Below are positions 1 to 9,770 of a stretch of DNA of 64,000 bases, piece after piece. Source of the stretch: an uncultured Maribacter sp. (GTDB taxonomy: Bacteria > Bacteroidota > Bacteroidia > Flavobacteriales > Flavobacteriaceae). A program made the position numbers and the translations under genes. The first letter of the stretch is position 1, and each line of letters begins with the position of its first letter. The stretch covers positions 248,001 to 312,000 of the forward strand of contig CANMKG010000002.1 of the NCBI GenBank assembly GCA_947498505.1, written 5' to 3'. A model generated the notes under the pieces. That model ran no database searches. It was not told the DNA's origin and saw only the letters and a program-made list of their open reading frames with translations.

Positions 1-1587
1 TTAACCTTGATTAAAGGACCGTTAGAGTATTTACAAGGCAAGTATAAAGAGCTTGATGATAATGTTATATCAGAGCAGTTTAATTTAATGCATAAGAATA
101 GTGATTATTTATTGCGATTGGTAAATCAATTACTTGATTTTCGGAAGGTTGGCAAAGGTAAAATGAAACTTGTGGTACGCCAGGGAGACATTGTTCAGTT
201 TATTAAAGAAATAGGAGAACCTTTTCAATTTTTAAGCATGAAAAGGAAAATTGATTTTAAGGTTGAGGAATCTGATACGTTAAATAAGGCATGGTTTGAT
301 AGCGATGCCATTGAAAAAATAATTAATAACCTTTTATCTAATGCATTTAAATTTACTCCTGAAAATGGAAAAATTTCGATACACATTAACAAGGGAGATG
401 CATATTTAAAAACAAAGGGATACAAACGAGGAGGTAATTTAAAAGATTTTGTAGTAATTCAGGTGAATGACTCGGGTACTGGTATTCCAGAAGATAAATT
501 GCCTTTTATTTTTGAACGTTTTTATGTAGAAAAAAATAGGGTTAAAAGGAATTCAGAAGGAATTGGGATTGGACTTTCGTTTACAAAGAATTTAATAGAA
601 TTACATCAGGGACAAATTGAAGTTATTAGTGAACAGGGGAAGGGGACTAGTTTTATTGTAAAACTACCCATTCATAAAAATGCGTATGAAAATAAGCCTA
701 ATATTAGTTGTGTTGATTCTTCTGAAAAAGATGAATTTATCCATAATGGAATTATAGACGCTTTAATTTATAAGGGAGATGATGAGTTGGTAGAACGTAA
801 TATTTACCATTCAAGGTCTAAATTACCCGTTTTACTGGTTGTTGATGATAACTCCGATATTAGAAGTTTTATTAAAAGGGCAATGGGTGAAAAATACGAG
901 GTATATGAAGCGGAAAACGGAAAAGAAGGGGTTGAAATTGCGGTGAAAATAATTCCTAATATTATTCTTGCAGATGTAATGATGCCTGTAATGGATGGTT
1001 TTGAATTTTGTTCAAAAATTAAAAACACTCAGGAAACCAGTCATATACCAGTAGTGATGCTTACCGCCAAGTCTTCACAAGAAAGTGAAATGGAAGGCCT
1101 TACCGTTGGAGCTGATGATTATTTACGAAAGCCTTTTGATATTGAAGTTTTAAAATTAAAGTTAAACAACATTATAAATCATAGAAAAGAGCTTCGAAAG
1201 CGCTTTAATAGAGAGGTTTCCTTGCAGCCAAAAGAGGTTACAGTTACTTCTGCTGATGAACAGTTTTTACAACAAGCAATTGCAATTGTAGAAAAGCATA
1301 TGATGGATACAAGTTTTAATGTAGAGGTGTTACTTAAAGAAATGGGTTTTAGTCGTACAAATATGTATTTAAAATTTAAAGAATTAACCGATCTTTCATC
1401 AAGTGAATTTATTCGAAACATAAGACTTAAAAGAGCAATGCAGCTGCTTGAAAACAGTGACATGTCGGTAAAAGAAATAATGTATCAAACTGGGTTTAAT
1501 ACAGCTTCATATTTTGCAAAATGTTTTAAAAAACAATTTGGAGTTTTACCTAGTGAATACGTTCGTCAAATACATCAGAACCGTTAA
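1..1587 (+). CDS. Hybrid two-component system sensor/AraC regulator (HTCS), C-terminal part
   Basis: The 5' end lies outside the window. The frame opens with LTLIKGPLE, which in this family directly follows the phospho-accepting His box, so the His lies only a few codons upstream. Visible in order (residues counted from base 7): end of the HisKA helix (LVNQLLDFRKV), an HATPase domain with an N-box (NNLLSNAFKFTP) and G-boxes (NDSGTGIP, GIGIGLSF) at about 30-220, a receiver domain at about 275-395 with phospho-acceptor D323 in ILADVMMP, and a C-terminal AraC HTH at about 420-525. In Bacteroidota, HTCS proteins bind an oligosaccharide in the periplasm and switch on the adjacent utilisation locus. 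This gene converges on the PUL operon that ends 12 bases away, so it is the likely regulator of that locus. The periplasmic Reg_prop/Y_Y_Y sensor half cannot be seen. Confidence 0.9.
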   Translation, partial: LTLIKGPLEYLQGKYKELDDNVISEQFNLMHKNSDYLLRLVNQLLDFRKVGKGKMKLVVRQGDIVQFIKEIGEPFQFLSMKRKIDFKVEESDTLNKAWFDSDAIEKIINNLLSNAFKFTPENGKISIHINKGDAYLKTKGYKRGGNLKDFVVIQVNDSGTGIPEDKLPFIFERFYVEKNRVKRNSEGIGIGLSFTKNLIELHQGQIEVISEQGKGTSFIVKLPIHKNAYENKPNISCVDSSEKDEFIHNGIIDALIYKGDDELVERNIYHSRSKLPVLLVVDDNSDIRSFIKRAMGEKYEVYEAENGKEGVEIAVKIIPNIILADVMMPVMDGFEFCSKIKNTQETSHIPVVMLTAKSSQESEMEGLTVGADDYLRKPFDIEVLKLKLNNIINHRKELRKRFNREVSLQPKEVTVTSADEQFLQQAIAIVEKHMMDTSFNVEVLLKEMGFSRTNMYLKFKELTDLSSSEFIRNIRLKRAMQLLENSDMSVKEIMYQTGFNTASYFAKCFKKQFGVLPSEYVRQIHQNR

Positions 1588-1598
1588 ATACTTATGAT

Positions 1599-3149
1599 TT
1601 AGTTCGTGTAAAAATCCCAAAAATCATATTTTTCACCTTCAACATTTTCTTTAGCATCTCCGAGCTCAATTGCCATATTTCTCATTTCCTTTTGCATTTG
1701 CAAAATAAGCTCCTTATGTTGGGGGAAAAATGATAAATCATGGATTTCCCAAGGGTCTTTTTTTATGTTAAAAAGTTGAGTTACTCTTGAACCTCTAATT
1801 TCTTCACCTCTTTTCCAATCATTGTCATTGGCTCGTACATATTCTATTAGTTTGTAATCTCCTTTTCTATAGGCTCTTTGAAATTGCTTATAGGCATGAT
1901 AAGTTGAAGTACGCACTTGAGTCGTCTCATTTTCAATAACAGGTAACAGGCTTTTTCCATTTACGGAAGGGGGAATATCTATATTAGTGAGGTTGCAAAC
2001 TGTTGGAAAAATATCATGGATATAGCTTAGCGCATCAATTTTTACTCCATGCTTTTTCACAGCTCCCCCTGATAAAATAAAAGGAACATGTATCCCGTCT
2101 TCGTCATAAATATTTTGTTTTCCGATTAAACCGTGATTTCCTACAGCTAAGCCACTGTCTCCAGCAAAAACAATAAGCGTGTTATCATATGTGCCATTTT
2201 CCTTTAAAGCAGCTATGATTCTTCCAATTTGTGCATCTAAGTGGGTGATTATGGCATAATAGTCGGCTAAATGATGCTTAGCTACTTCAGGCGTTCGAGG
2301 CCAAGGTGCGAGTTCCTCATCTCTTAAAAACATATGCCCGTTATCAAAAGGGTGTTGCGGCATATATGAAGGTGGTAAAATAATATCATTAGCATTATAC
2401 ATATTTCGATATTCTTTTGGAGCTTGTCGAGGATCATGTGGTGCGTGAAAAGCGACATACATAAAAAAAGGTTTTTTCTTTTTTCTTTTAGCAATGAATC
2501 TGGCAGCGTTTTTAGCAAAAATCTCTGAGGTATGTGGTCCATCAAATTCTGTTCCTGTTGGGCCTCTTTTGTCGTCTTGTGTAATGGCTCTACGTACTAT
2601 TTTGCCCTCTTCGTTATAGACCAATAAATAGGCATCGTCCTTTTTAAACTCTCCTTTTTTATCCCAGTCCCAAAAAGGCATTCTAAAATGATCAACTAAA
2701 TATACACCTCTACCCATGATTTTATCTCCAGAATCAAAAGAGCGGGCAAGAGAGCCGTTATCATTGTGCCATTTACCAACAATGTGTGTATCGTATCCCG
2801 CTTTTTGAAAAGTTTCCCCAAGCGTTACATGTGTTTCCGGAATTTGTCTTCCATCTCCCTTTAGTTTAAAAAGATTTCTTCCGGTATGTAACATAGCTCT
2901 ACTTGGAATACAAGTAGCGCCTGAAAAAGAACCCATTAAATACGTATTGGTAAACGTAATTCCATTTTCTGAAAGGTTATCAATGTTGGGTGTTTTTACA
3001 GCAGCTCCACTTAAAGAATGGACTCCTGAAAATCTATGGTCATCTGTATAAATGACAATTACATTTGGTTTTTTTTCTTTTTGGGAAAATACTTGAAAAG
3101 AAAAAAAAGTTAGTACTATTAGGATGTAATGTTTATGAACTGAAATCAA
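1599..3149 (-). CDS. Secreted S1-family sulfatase
   Basis: Formylglycine-dependent arylsulfatase, expected to remove sulfate esters from algal oligosaccharides in the periplasm or outside the cell. A Sec signal peptide ends near FSQ (about residue 23). The metal-binding start NVIVIYTDDHR is followed by the C-x-P-S-R signature CIPSR, with C80 the residue converted to formylglycine. Further sulfatase motifs are GKWHN and HAPHDPR. At 516 residues it is normal for the family. The start is a TTG, because no in-frame ATG precedes the signal peptide and an in-frame stop lies five codons upstream. The start sits one base after the stop of the GH117 gene, so the two are translationally close. It is the last gene of the minus-strand operon. 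The S1 subfamily and the sulfate position attacked cannot be told by eye. Confidence 0.92.
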   Translation of the reverse strand: MISVHKHYILIVLTFFSFQVFSQKEKKPNVIVIYTDDHRFSGVHSLSGAAVKTPNIDNLSENGITFTNTYLMGSFSGATCIPSRAMLHTGRNLFKLKGDGRQIPETHVTLGETFQKAGYDTHIVGKWHNDNGSLARSFDSGDKIMGRGVYLVDHFRMPFWDWDKKGEFKKDDAYLLVYNEEGKIVRRAITQDDKRGPTGTEFDGPHTSEIFAKNAARFIAKRKKKKPFFMYVAFHAPHDPRQAPKEYRNMYNANDIILPPSYMPQHPFDNGHMFLRDEELAPWPRTPEVAKHHLADYYAIITHLDAQIGRIIAALKENGTYDNTLIVFAGDSGLAVGNHGLIGKQNIYDEDGIHVPFILSGGAVKKHGVKIDALSYIHDIFPTVCNLTNIDIPPSVNGKSLLPVIENETTQVRTSTYHAYKQFQRAYRKGDYKLIEYVRANDNDWKRGEEIRGSRVTQLFNIKKDPWEIHDLSFFPQHKELILQMQKEMRNMAIELGDAKENVEGEKYDFWDFYTN

Positions 3150-3150
3150 T

Positions 3151-4404
3151 TTATTCTTTTTTTAATTTACGAGTTTCTTCTTTGATTCTTTTTCTTTGGT
3201 CCGCATTTAACCCTTGACTAAAGTACACTTCAGGTTTGTAAGGGACTTGATGCCTTTTCATAATTGGATCATGTATGTCTTGACTTAAATCACAATCAAA
3301 TCGCAATAAAATGGAATGATTCTGTGACCAATTGGTATAGTTGGTTAGGTGAGATATTCCCCAGGTTATTCCTCGACCATCTTTAGTATTTTCAAAGACG
3401 TCAGGAATAAAAGGTCCTCCCGCTTTAGGCATGAGTTCAGTAATAGCAGCTATTTTAAAATTAACCCCGTCTTCAGCAAATTGAATAGTGTTATGTTCAT
3501 TACCATCTTTAATAACCAATGCTGCAATACCGCTTTTATATGGGAATAAAGTGGTCTCATGTCCAGACGTAATAACTGGATTAAGAGGATGTTTTTTAAA
3601 TGGACCTAAAGGATTATCAGCAATTGCTAAGCCTTGCATTCTTACTAATCTTGGGTCACCGTCAAAATCTGATTTATAATATAAATATATTTTGTCTTTG
3701 TACACTATAGGGTAAGGATCGTGAATGGAGTATTGATCCCATGCACCCTTTTCTCCATTGGGAATAACTATTTTATTTGCCGGCGTCCAAGGACCATCAG
3801 GAGAATCTGAATATGATACGGCTACTGGACAGTCATCTCCTCTTTTTCCGCTAGCTTCCATAAACCCTTGGTAATACAGGTAGTATTTGTTTTTCCATTT
3901 TAAAATGTCAGTCGTAGAAACTGATCGCCAACCAACATTTGGTTTTGGAGGTCTTGGAACTGCAACCCCTTCTTCTTTCCATGTGAATCCATCTTTAGAA
4001 GTTGCATACCATATTTCAGATAAATCCCAGTCAGAAGAGGGAATCGTGCTACTGCTTTTGGCAGCGCCCTGGGGAGGAGTTGGAGTATGCCTTTTAGTAT
4101 ACCAGATATAGTACTTCCCATTTTCAAAAATCACTTTGGAAGGGTCTCTTCTGCTAATGGTGCCATCATGATTGTTATAATCAAAGCCTTTAAGCATTGT
4201 GTATTTAAACTGGGAAAACAGTTCATTATCTTCAGGCCTTGGAGCAATATAGCTATAATTACGTTCCATAGATGCACTCAATGGCATATTTGGTTTTTCT
4301 TTTGGAAGAACAAAAGGGAACGATTCTGTATTTTGCGCGGTGCTGTTGTTCATTCCAGAAAGAACAAGGCATAATGTAGCATAAATAAATAGTTGTTTTT
4401 TCAT
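3151..4404 (-). CDS. GH117-like alpha-1,3-(3,6-anhydro)-L-galactosidase
   Basis: Five-bladed beta-propeller glycosidase, assigned to GH117 from the pattern HDGTISRRDPSKVI, the WDLSEIWYATSKDGF and PPKPNVGWRSVS blocks, and a short N-terminal helical segment (LSASMERNYSYI) that resembles the domain-swapped helix-turn-helix of the family. Likely catalytic or metal residues by position are D87 (SRRDPSK), D229 (SIHDPYP) and H282 (SGHETT), matching the D-D-H set known for Zobellia Zg4663. Known GH117 enzymes split the terminal 3,6-anhydro-L-galactose from agar-type oligosaccharides. A signal peptide ends near TAQ (residue 24). It lies 12 bases after the GH2 gene and one base before the sulfatase gene, in the same operon. 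This is the most substrate-informative gene of the locus. A related GH43-clan activity is the alternative. Confidence 0.72.
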   Translation of the reverse strand: MKKQLFIYATLCLVLSGMNNSTAQNTESFPFVLPKEKPNMPLSASMERNYSYIAPRPEDNELFSQFKYTMLKGFDYNNHDGTISRRDPSKVIFENGKYYIWYTKRHTPTPPQGAAKSSSTIPSSDWDLSEIWYATSKDGFTWKEEGVAVPRPPKPNVGWRSVSTTDILKWKNKYYLYYQGFMEASGKRGDDCPVAVSYSDSPDGPWTPANKIVIPNGEKGAWDQYSIHDPYPIVYKDKIYLYYKSDFDGDPRLVRMQGLAIADNPLGPFKKHPLNPVITSGHETTLFPYKSGIAALVIKDGNEHNTIQFAEDGVNFKIAAITELMPKAGGPFIPDVFENTKDGRGITWGISHLTNYTNWSQNHSILLRFDCDLSQDIHDPIMKRHQVPYKPEVYFSQGLNADQRKRIKEETRKLKKE

Positions 4405-4416
4405 CTTACGTGTAGT

Positions 4417-6870
4417 TTATTCTGAGTTAAGTATAATTTCATTATCGGATAAGCCTTCACTGGTAATTTTTAAGGTTATTTTTCCAGTTTGCCTTGTGGA
4501 TTTTAAAATTACTAAACATTTTCCATTAAAAGCTTTTCTGTTATTAGCTTGAAAAGATTCATGGCTCATGTTATTTCCATTGCCAACACCAGCAATTGTT
4601 GCAGGGCCTTCAACATCAAACTTTAAAAGGTTGTCAGCCGTTGGAACAATGTTTCCATTTTTGTCGGTAATACTTAGTTCAACATAAATAAGGCTTTGTC
4701 CATTTGCTTGCATGCTATTTTTTCTCGAAGAAATAGCAATACCACTTGCATTACCTGTTGTTGTAACTATTTTTTCAGCAAAATGGTTTCCACTTTTATA
4801 AGATATGGCTTTTAATTCTCCTGGCTGATATATTACTTCCCAAGATTGATATTCTACACCATTAATATCGTTTTTTTGTTTACCAAGGGATTTTCCATCT
4901 TGAAACAATTCTACCTCATCTCCATTGGTAAAAGCGTATACCGTAACCTTTTTGCCTTCTTGTCCTTTTAAATTCCAATGTGGAAATATGTGAACCATAG
5001 GTTTGTTTGACCATTGTGACTGATAAAAATAGAAACCATCTTTTGGAAATCCGCATAAATCTATCGGAGCAAAAGAGGAAGAACGTGCAGGCCATCCAAA
5101 GGGGATTACTTCGCCAAGATAATCAAAACCTGTCCATATAAACTGTCCCATAATATTGGAGCGTTTTTTTACAGCTTTCCAGGCTTCAATACCACGAACA
5201 CTTCTAATATCTCTTCTTTCTGCCCATTCAAAAGCGTCTTTTTCAGAATAGTTTAAATTGTTCCACCAATCTTCTTTTTGTTGTCCATATAGATATGTAT
5301 TTCTAGGATAAAATGACTGTGCTGAAGCACATTCAGTAACAATAGCTTTTGCATTGGGGTATAGCTCTTGCTCTTTATCAAAACCTTCATCTAAAATATA
5401 ATTATACCCTTTGATATCGCTATACGATACAGCTTCTTCATTGGGCCAACGATTCCAGCCGTAACCATAAACTCCATTGGTAACAGGACGATAATCCAAA
5501 TCATGAACAATTTTGGATAGCCGTTCTGCAATTGGAGCTCCATCAGGATGCATCATTTGATTAATTTCATTGCCAATACTCCACATAATTACTGAAGGGT
5601 GATTTCTGTCTCGCATAACAAAATCAGTTAAATCTATATCTGCCCATTCTTTAAATTCTTTGGCATAAAAATCTACTGAAATTTTTGTTTTTTTTCCATT
5701 TTGAGTGGTCATTGGGTTTTTGGGATTCTCCCACTCATCAAACATTTCATTCATAACCAGAAACCCCATTTCGTCGCAAACATCTAAAAATTCCTCTGAG
5801 AATGGATTATGAGCTGTACGCACGGCATTGCATCCCATTTCTTTTAAAATTTCTAGTTGGCGTTCTATAGTTCTTTTGTATACAGCCGCTCCTAAAGGAC
5901 CTCCGTCATGATGTAAACAAACACCTTTTAGTTTTATATTTTTCCCATTGAGATTAAACCCATCTTCCGCATTAAATTCAATACTACGTATTCCTGTTTT
6001 GTTTTTTTCAGAATAAAGAATGCGGTTATCTACTAATAGTTCAGTTTTTATAGTATAGAGATTAGGAGATTCTATATCCCACAATTTGGGTTTGGAAATT
6101 TCGATTTCTGAACTTTCTATTTTTGATGTATACGCTTTCAAGTTGCTATTGATGTTAAGCGTATCTATAGCTTTGTTATTTGGGTTAATTACGACATGCC
6201 TAATGGTAAATTTTTTAGTAGCGTCATAATCGTTTTGAATTTTAGTTTCAATTTGTAAAGTTGCTTTTTCACTAGAGCACTTATTACTTTTTATATAATT
6301 TCCCCAGATAGGAATATATAATTTATCACTCTTAATCAAGTATACATGTCTGTAAATTCCTGTTCCAGTATACCATCTGGAACCAGGTTGGCTGGAGTTA
6401 TCTAGTTTTACGGTGATAATGTTTTGTTCTCCAAACCTGATATGTTTAGTAAGGTCGTAATGAAAGGCAATATATCCAAGAGGTCTTTTTCCTAAGAAGT
6501 GATTATTAATCCATACTTGGGCATTTCTGTATGCACCGTCAAAATAAATTGCGATTCGTTTATTTTTATCCTGCCTATTAATCTTAAAACTTTTTCTATA
6601 GGTACATTTTCCAGTGGGGAGCCAACCACCTCGTGAAAATGAAGTGTTTTCTTGACTAAAGGGTCCTTCAATACTCCAGTCATGAGGTAAGTTTACGTTT
6701 TTCCATTTAGTGTCGTCAAAATCGAGAATTTCTGAGTTTTCAATAGCACCTTTGCTAAATTTCCAATCAAAATCAAAAAGGATTTTTTCAGATGCTGGGG
6801 GTTCTTGTTCGTTTTTGGAACAAGAAACAAAAGAAGAAGCAATTAAAATGTAAAAGATCAATTTAACCAT
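4417..6870 (-). CDS. GH2 beta-galactosidase-like lipoprotein
   Basis: Glycoside hydrolase family 2 exo-enzyme with the usual domain order: sugar-binding jelly roll (about 30-190), immunoglobulin-like domain (190-295), TIM barrel (300-600), then a DUF4982 domain (about 620-690) and a C-terminal Ig-like domain. The acid/base is E435 in SIGNE, and the candidate nucleophile is E513 in VTECAS. The signal peptide has the lipobox FVSC (C17), so it is probably anchored in a membrane by lipid. At 817 residues it is typical for GH2 with DUF4982. The gene follows the GH28 gene by 8 bases and precedes GH117 by 12. In red-algal galactan loci such enzymes remove non-reducing beta-D-galactose. Beta-glucuronidase or mannosidase activity cannot be excluded. 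It is paralogous to the GH2 at 13006-15501. Confidence 0.88.
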   Translation of the reverse strand: MVKLIFYILIASSFVSCSKNEQEPPASEKILFDFDWKFSKGAIENSEILDFDDTKWKNVNLPHDWSIEGPFSQENTSFSRGGWLPTGKCTYRKSFKINRQDKNKRIAIYFDGAYRNAQVWINNHFLGKRPLGYIAFHYDLTKHIRFGEQNIITVKLDNSSQPGSRWYTGTGIYRHVYLIKSDKLYIPIWGNYIKSNKCSSEKATLQIETKIQNDYDATKKFTIRHVVINPNNKAIDTLNINSNLKAYTSKIESSEIEISKPKLWDIESPNLYTIKTELLVDNRILYSEKNKTGIRSIEFNAEDGFNLNGKNIKLKGVCLHHDGGPLGAAVYKRTIERQLEILKEMGCNAVRTAHNPFSEEFLDVCDEMGFLVMNEMFDEWENPKNPMTTQNGKKTKISVDFYAKEFKEWADIDLTDFVMRDRNHPSVIMWSIGNEINQMMHPDGAPIAERLSKIVHDLDYRPVTNGVYGYGWNRWPNEEAVSYSDIKGYNYILDEGFDKEQELYPNAKAIVTECASAQSFYPRNTYLYGQQKEDWWNNLNYSEKDAFEWAERRDIRSVRGIEAWKAVKKRSNIMGQFIWTGFDYLGEVIPFGWPARSSSFAPIDLCGFPKDGFYFYQSQWSNKPMVHIFPHWNLKGQEGKKVTVYAFTNGDEVELFQDGKSLGKQKNDINGVEYQSWEVIYQPGELKAISYKSGNHFAEKIVTTTGNASGIAISSRKNSMQANGQSLIYVELSITDKNGNIVPTADNLLKFDVEGPATIAGVGNGNNMSHESFQANNRKAFNGKCLVILKSTRQTGKITLKITSEGLSDNEIILNSE

Positions 6871-6878
6871 GCCAATTA

Positions 6879-8291
6879 TTACCGCTGATTTATTTTGTTA
6901 ACATCTTCAAAAACAACATCTTTTCTGATTTCTGGGTTAGTCGAGTTAAATTTTAAATTCTGCAATTGGATGCTGTCTATATGACGGGCATACAAACCAT
7001 AAGCGGGTAAGGTTTTAAAAAAACTGAATTCAGGATAGGCAGTTTCGTTTTCGGCAACTGGCTTAAGCTGTAAATCTTTTTCACTTCCAGGTAGGGTAAT
7101 ATTAATGTTTTCTAATGAAATGGAGCCTATTTTATGGTTTGGTGTTCCCGTAATAAAAATACCTGACGGAGAAGAGACTCTGGAGTTTTGCAAATTTTGC
7201 GTTGTAGCTGTTATGTTTTTTATACTAACGTTTTTAATTGATCCAACCTCTTGTTTTTCTGCATCACGGTAAGTTCTTAGTCGTTCTCCTAAACGAATAA
7301 AAATTGGCATGTCTACCGTGTTCATACTTATATTATCAATATCAATATCATGGATATTAGCTCCATCAACACTTAAGATTTTTATTCCACCACCTTTGGT
7401 ATTATGTATTTCGCAATCTTTAATAGATATATTGTAAAAATCACCCATTGATTCTGTTCCGAATTTTATAGCCCCCCAATCACTTTTCAGCTTACAATTA
7501 CTAACGTTTACGTTATGAGTGGGTATGGGAGAGGTAGATTTTATACATATGGCATCATCGCCAGCATCAATGTTAGTATTGGTAATTATTACGTTATGAC
7601 TGGAGTCTAAATCTATACCGTCGTTGTTATGATGAGCATGACTGTATATAGAAATGCTATCTACTTTAATATTGTTTGATTGATAAAAATGACATGTCCA
7701 CGCAGCTGGTTGCCTTAAATTTATATTTTTTAGCCGGATAGAATTTGACCTAACAAACCTTAGTAGAAATGGGCGGTTGGCTCCAAAACCTTTTTTTTCA
7801 TTTTGACTAAGTCCAAGCTCTTCTATTTTTTGTTTAATGTTCTCACTAAGAAAAGCTTTTCCATTCCCATCAATTACCCCTTTTCCAATAACTCCAATAT
7901 TTGTAGCATCTGTAGCCCCAATTAAGCAATTTCCGCGTTCCTGTCCTGTAGCATCAACAAAAGTGTCAATGCTTGTATAATCTTGTGGGTTAGCACTTCC
8001 AATTAGTTTTGCGTTTTCGGATATTTTGAGCGTAACATTGTCTTTTAGTAGAATAGTTCCACTAATATAAATCCCGTTTTCAATTAAAACAGTACCACCT
8101 CCGTTTAGAGTACATTCGTTAATTGCTTTTTGTATTTGACTAGTGTTTATATTTATGCTGTCTCCTATAGCCCCGTACTCCAGAACGTTATAAATATTTT
8201 TTTTCTCGGAAGAGCAAAAGGTGTTTAAATGCAGTACAAATACAATTAGTACTATCTTTATTAAGTTATTGATTGATAAATATTGCTTCAT
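6879..8291 (-). CDS. GH28-like parallel beta-helix glycosidase
   Basis: Right-handed beta-helix protein of the polygalacturonase (GH28) type. The N-terminus carries the family start NVLEYGAIGDS and the GGGTVLIENG block. The catalytic region shows NNDGIDLDSS followed by DAGDDAICIKS, matching the family NxD and DD acid residues. The usual GHG histidine motif is replaced by SDWGAIKFGTES. The start is placed at the ATG of MKQYLSIN, because the longer frame adds 21 residues before the hydrophobic segment. This start overlaps the end of the preceding GH28 gene by 26 bases. The signal sequence ends near NTFCSS and may be a lipoprotein signal, although Phe at -1 is unusual. The substrate is unknown: galacturonic acid linkages are known for GH28, but the surrounding genes suggest a galactan. 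Confidence 0.82.
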   Translation of the reverse strand: MKQYLSINNLIKIVLIVFVLHLNTFCSSEKKNIYNVLEYGAIGDSININTSQIQKAINECTLNGGGTVLIENGIYISGTILLKDNVTLKISENAKLIGSANPQDYTSIDTFVDATGQERGNCLIGATDATNIGVIGKGVIDGNGKAFLSENIKQKIEELGLSQNEKKGFGANRPFLLRFVRSNSIRLKNINLRQPAAWTCHFYQSNNIKVDSISIYSHAHHNNDGIDLDSSHNVIITNTNIDAGDDAICIKSTSPIPTHNVNVSNCKLKSDWGAIKFGTESMGDFYNISIKDCEIHNTKGGGIKILSVDGANIHDIDIDNISMNTVDMPIFIRLGERLRTYRDAEKQEVGSIKNVSIKNITATTQNLQNSRVSSPSGIFITGTPNHKIGSISLENINITLPGSEKDLQLKPVAENETAYPEFSFFKTLPAYGLYARHIDSIQLQNLKFNSTNPEIRKDVVFEDVNKINQR

Positions 8292-9654
8292 TGATTTCTT
8301 GATTATTAGCTTTGGTATTTTTAATAGTTCCCTGCAATACGTCATCAAAAACAATTGGGGGTCTATAATCCTTATTTACTGTTTTTATTTGAATATTGTT
8401 AACCGAAAGTTGCTTCACATGTCTTGCAAATATTCCGTGTGCAGGAAGTGTTCCTAACAAATGGAATTCAGGCCACCATCCATCTAAAACGTCTAGAGTG
8501 TATTCTTTAAAATGGGTTTTTTTAGTATCTTCCTTTGTTCCACCGCCAGAAACGATCATTTGCACATTGTTGAGTTGAACATCGGTAATATAATTACCTG
8601 GCATACCCGTGATAAAAATGGCTGAATTTTTGTCTAATTTACTATTGTCAGCAATGATGTCAGTAAAAATAAAATGATGCATAGCCTTCATAGGATACAT
8701 TTCTTCAGGAGCGTCAACACATGCTTTTTGTTGCGCAAAAGTCATAAAAATAGGTCTGGGAACATTGTTCATTATTAAATTGGAGAAGGTCATGTTTTTC
8801 ATTTCTCCTCCTTCGTTAAGTTGAATTTTTAAACCAGAATCGTCAATGTCGTTAAACGTACAGTTTGTAACGCTCACGGATTCAATATCTCCTCTGGATA
8901 ATAACCCAATACGCATTCCAGCCCACTTGCTTGTAAAGGTACAGTTCGTCACTACAATATTTTTGCTTGGTTTATTTGGAAGCGAGGCTTGAATACAGAT
9001 AGAATCGTCGCTAGTATCAAATGAACTATTGGCTACTCTAACATTCGTGCAACCATCAAAATCTAAACCATCACCATTGTTATTTGCTCTACTTACAATT
9101 TTAATTCCATCAACAACAATTTCATTACAGTATAGCCAAGCTGAGGTCCATGCTGCTGGATTTTTTATAGTAACATCTTTTAGATGAATGTCGTTACTAT
9201 TCAAAAAACGCATGAGCATTGGTCTTCCAGTTTCTCTTGTAAAATTTTTGAAGTAACCATTTCCGTCAATTGTACCATAACCTTCAATAGCAAAAGATTT
9301 TGCCTCTTGCGCAAAAATTAAACAACGATCCATATGAGGTTCGTTTTTGTACATGTTTTTATGCGTGTCGGTAGCATAATTTTTAATATTTGAACTTCCC
9401 AATAACGTAGCCCCGTTTTCGATATGTAAAGTGACATAACTTTTCATATAAATGGTTCCAATAAGAACGGTTTTCCCAGAAGGAATTAATACTCTACCTC
9501 CTCCGTTTTTTGTACAGGTATCTATGGCTTTTTGGACCGCTTTTGTGTCTAACGTAATGCCATCCGCTTTTGCACCAAAATCTATAACATTATAGTCTTT
9601 GGAATACAAGTATGTTGTAAATAATAGAACTAGAACAGGAAGAATTTTTCTCAT
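8266..9654 (-). CDS. Secreted GH28-like parallel beta-helix glycosidase
   Basis: Second beta-helix enzyme of GH28 type, 462 residues. A Sec signal peptide ends at about LYS (residue 19). It opens with NVIDFGAKADG and GGGRVLIPSG, and has the catalytic-region blocks NNGDGLDFDGC and DTSDDSICIQ with the paired aspartates. As in its neighbour, the canonical GHG motif is absent; SKWAGMRIG stands in its place. The two genes are clearly paralogous (same length, same block order), overlap by 26 bases and are read together. A gap of 116 bases separates this gene from the upstream sulfatase, so an internal promoter is possible, although none was recognised. The expected role is exo- or endo-cleavage of a uronic-acid- or galactose-containing linkage; the true substrate is not visible from sequence. 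Confidence 0.83.
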   Translation of the reverse strand: MRKILPVLVLLFTTYLYSKDYNVIDFGAKADGITLDTKAVQKAIDTCTKNGGGRVLIPSGKTVLIGTIYMKSYVTLHIENGATLLGSSNIKNYATDTHKNMYKNEPHMDRCLIFAQEAKSFAIEGYGTIDGNGYFKNFTRETGRPMLMRFLNSNDIHLKDVTIKNPAAWTSAWLYCNEIVVDGIKIVSRANNNGDGLDFDGCTNVRVANSSFDTSDDSICIQASLPNKPSKNIVVTNCTFTSKWAGMRIGLLSRGDIESVSVTNCTFNDIDDSGLKIQLNEGGEMKNMTFSNLIMNNVPRPIFMTFAQQKACVDAPEEMYPMKAMHHFIFTDIIADNSKLDKNSAIFITGMPGNYITDVQLNNVQMIVSGGGTKEDTKKTHFKEYTLDVLDGWWPEFHLLGTLPAHGIFARHVKQLSVNNIQIKTVNKDYRPPIVFDDVLQGTIKNTKANNQEINEAIFINQ

Positions 9655-9770
9655 TTTATTAAGAACTAATTAGTTTTAAGTTTGACGTATGCTCTATTTT
9701 TATTGTCATAGTATTGGTTCCTTTTACATTATATAGACTAAAATAAAGAACAATATTATCACTTCTTTTT

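Noticed and set aside
9664-9675. AACTAATTAGTT palindrome before the GH28 gene, similar to the BlaI-type operator
   Set aside because: The four-base spacer of the operator is missing and no blaI-type gene is near; in A/T-rich DNA this can arise by chance.
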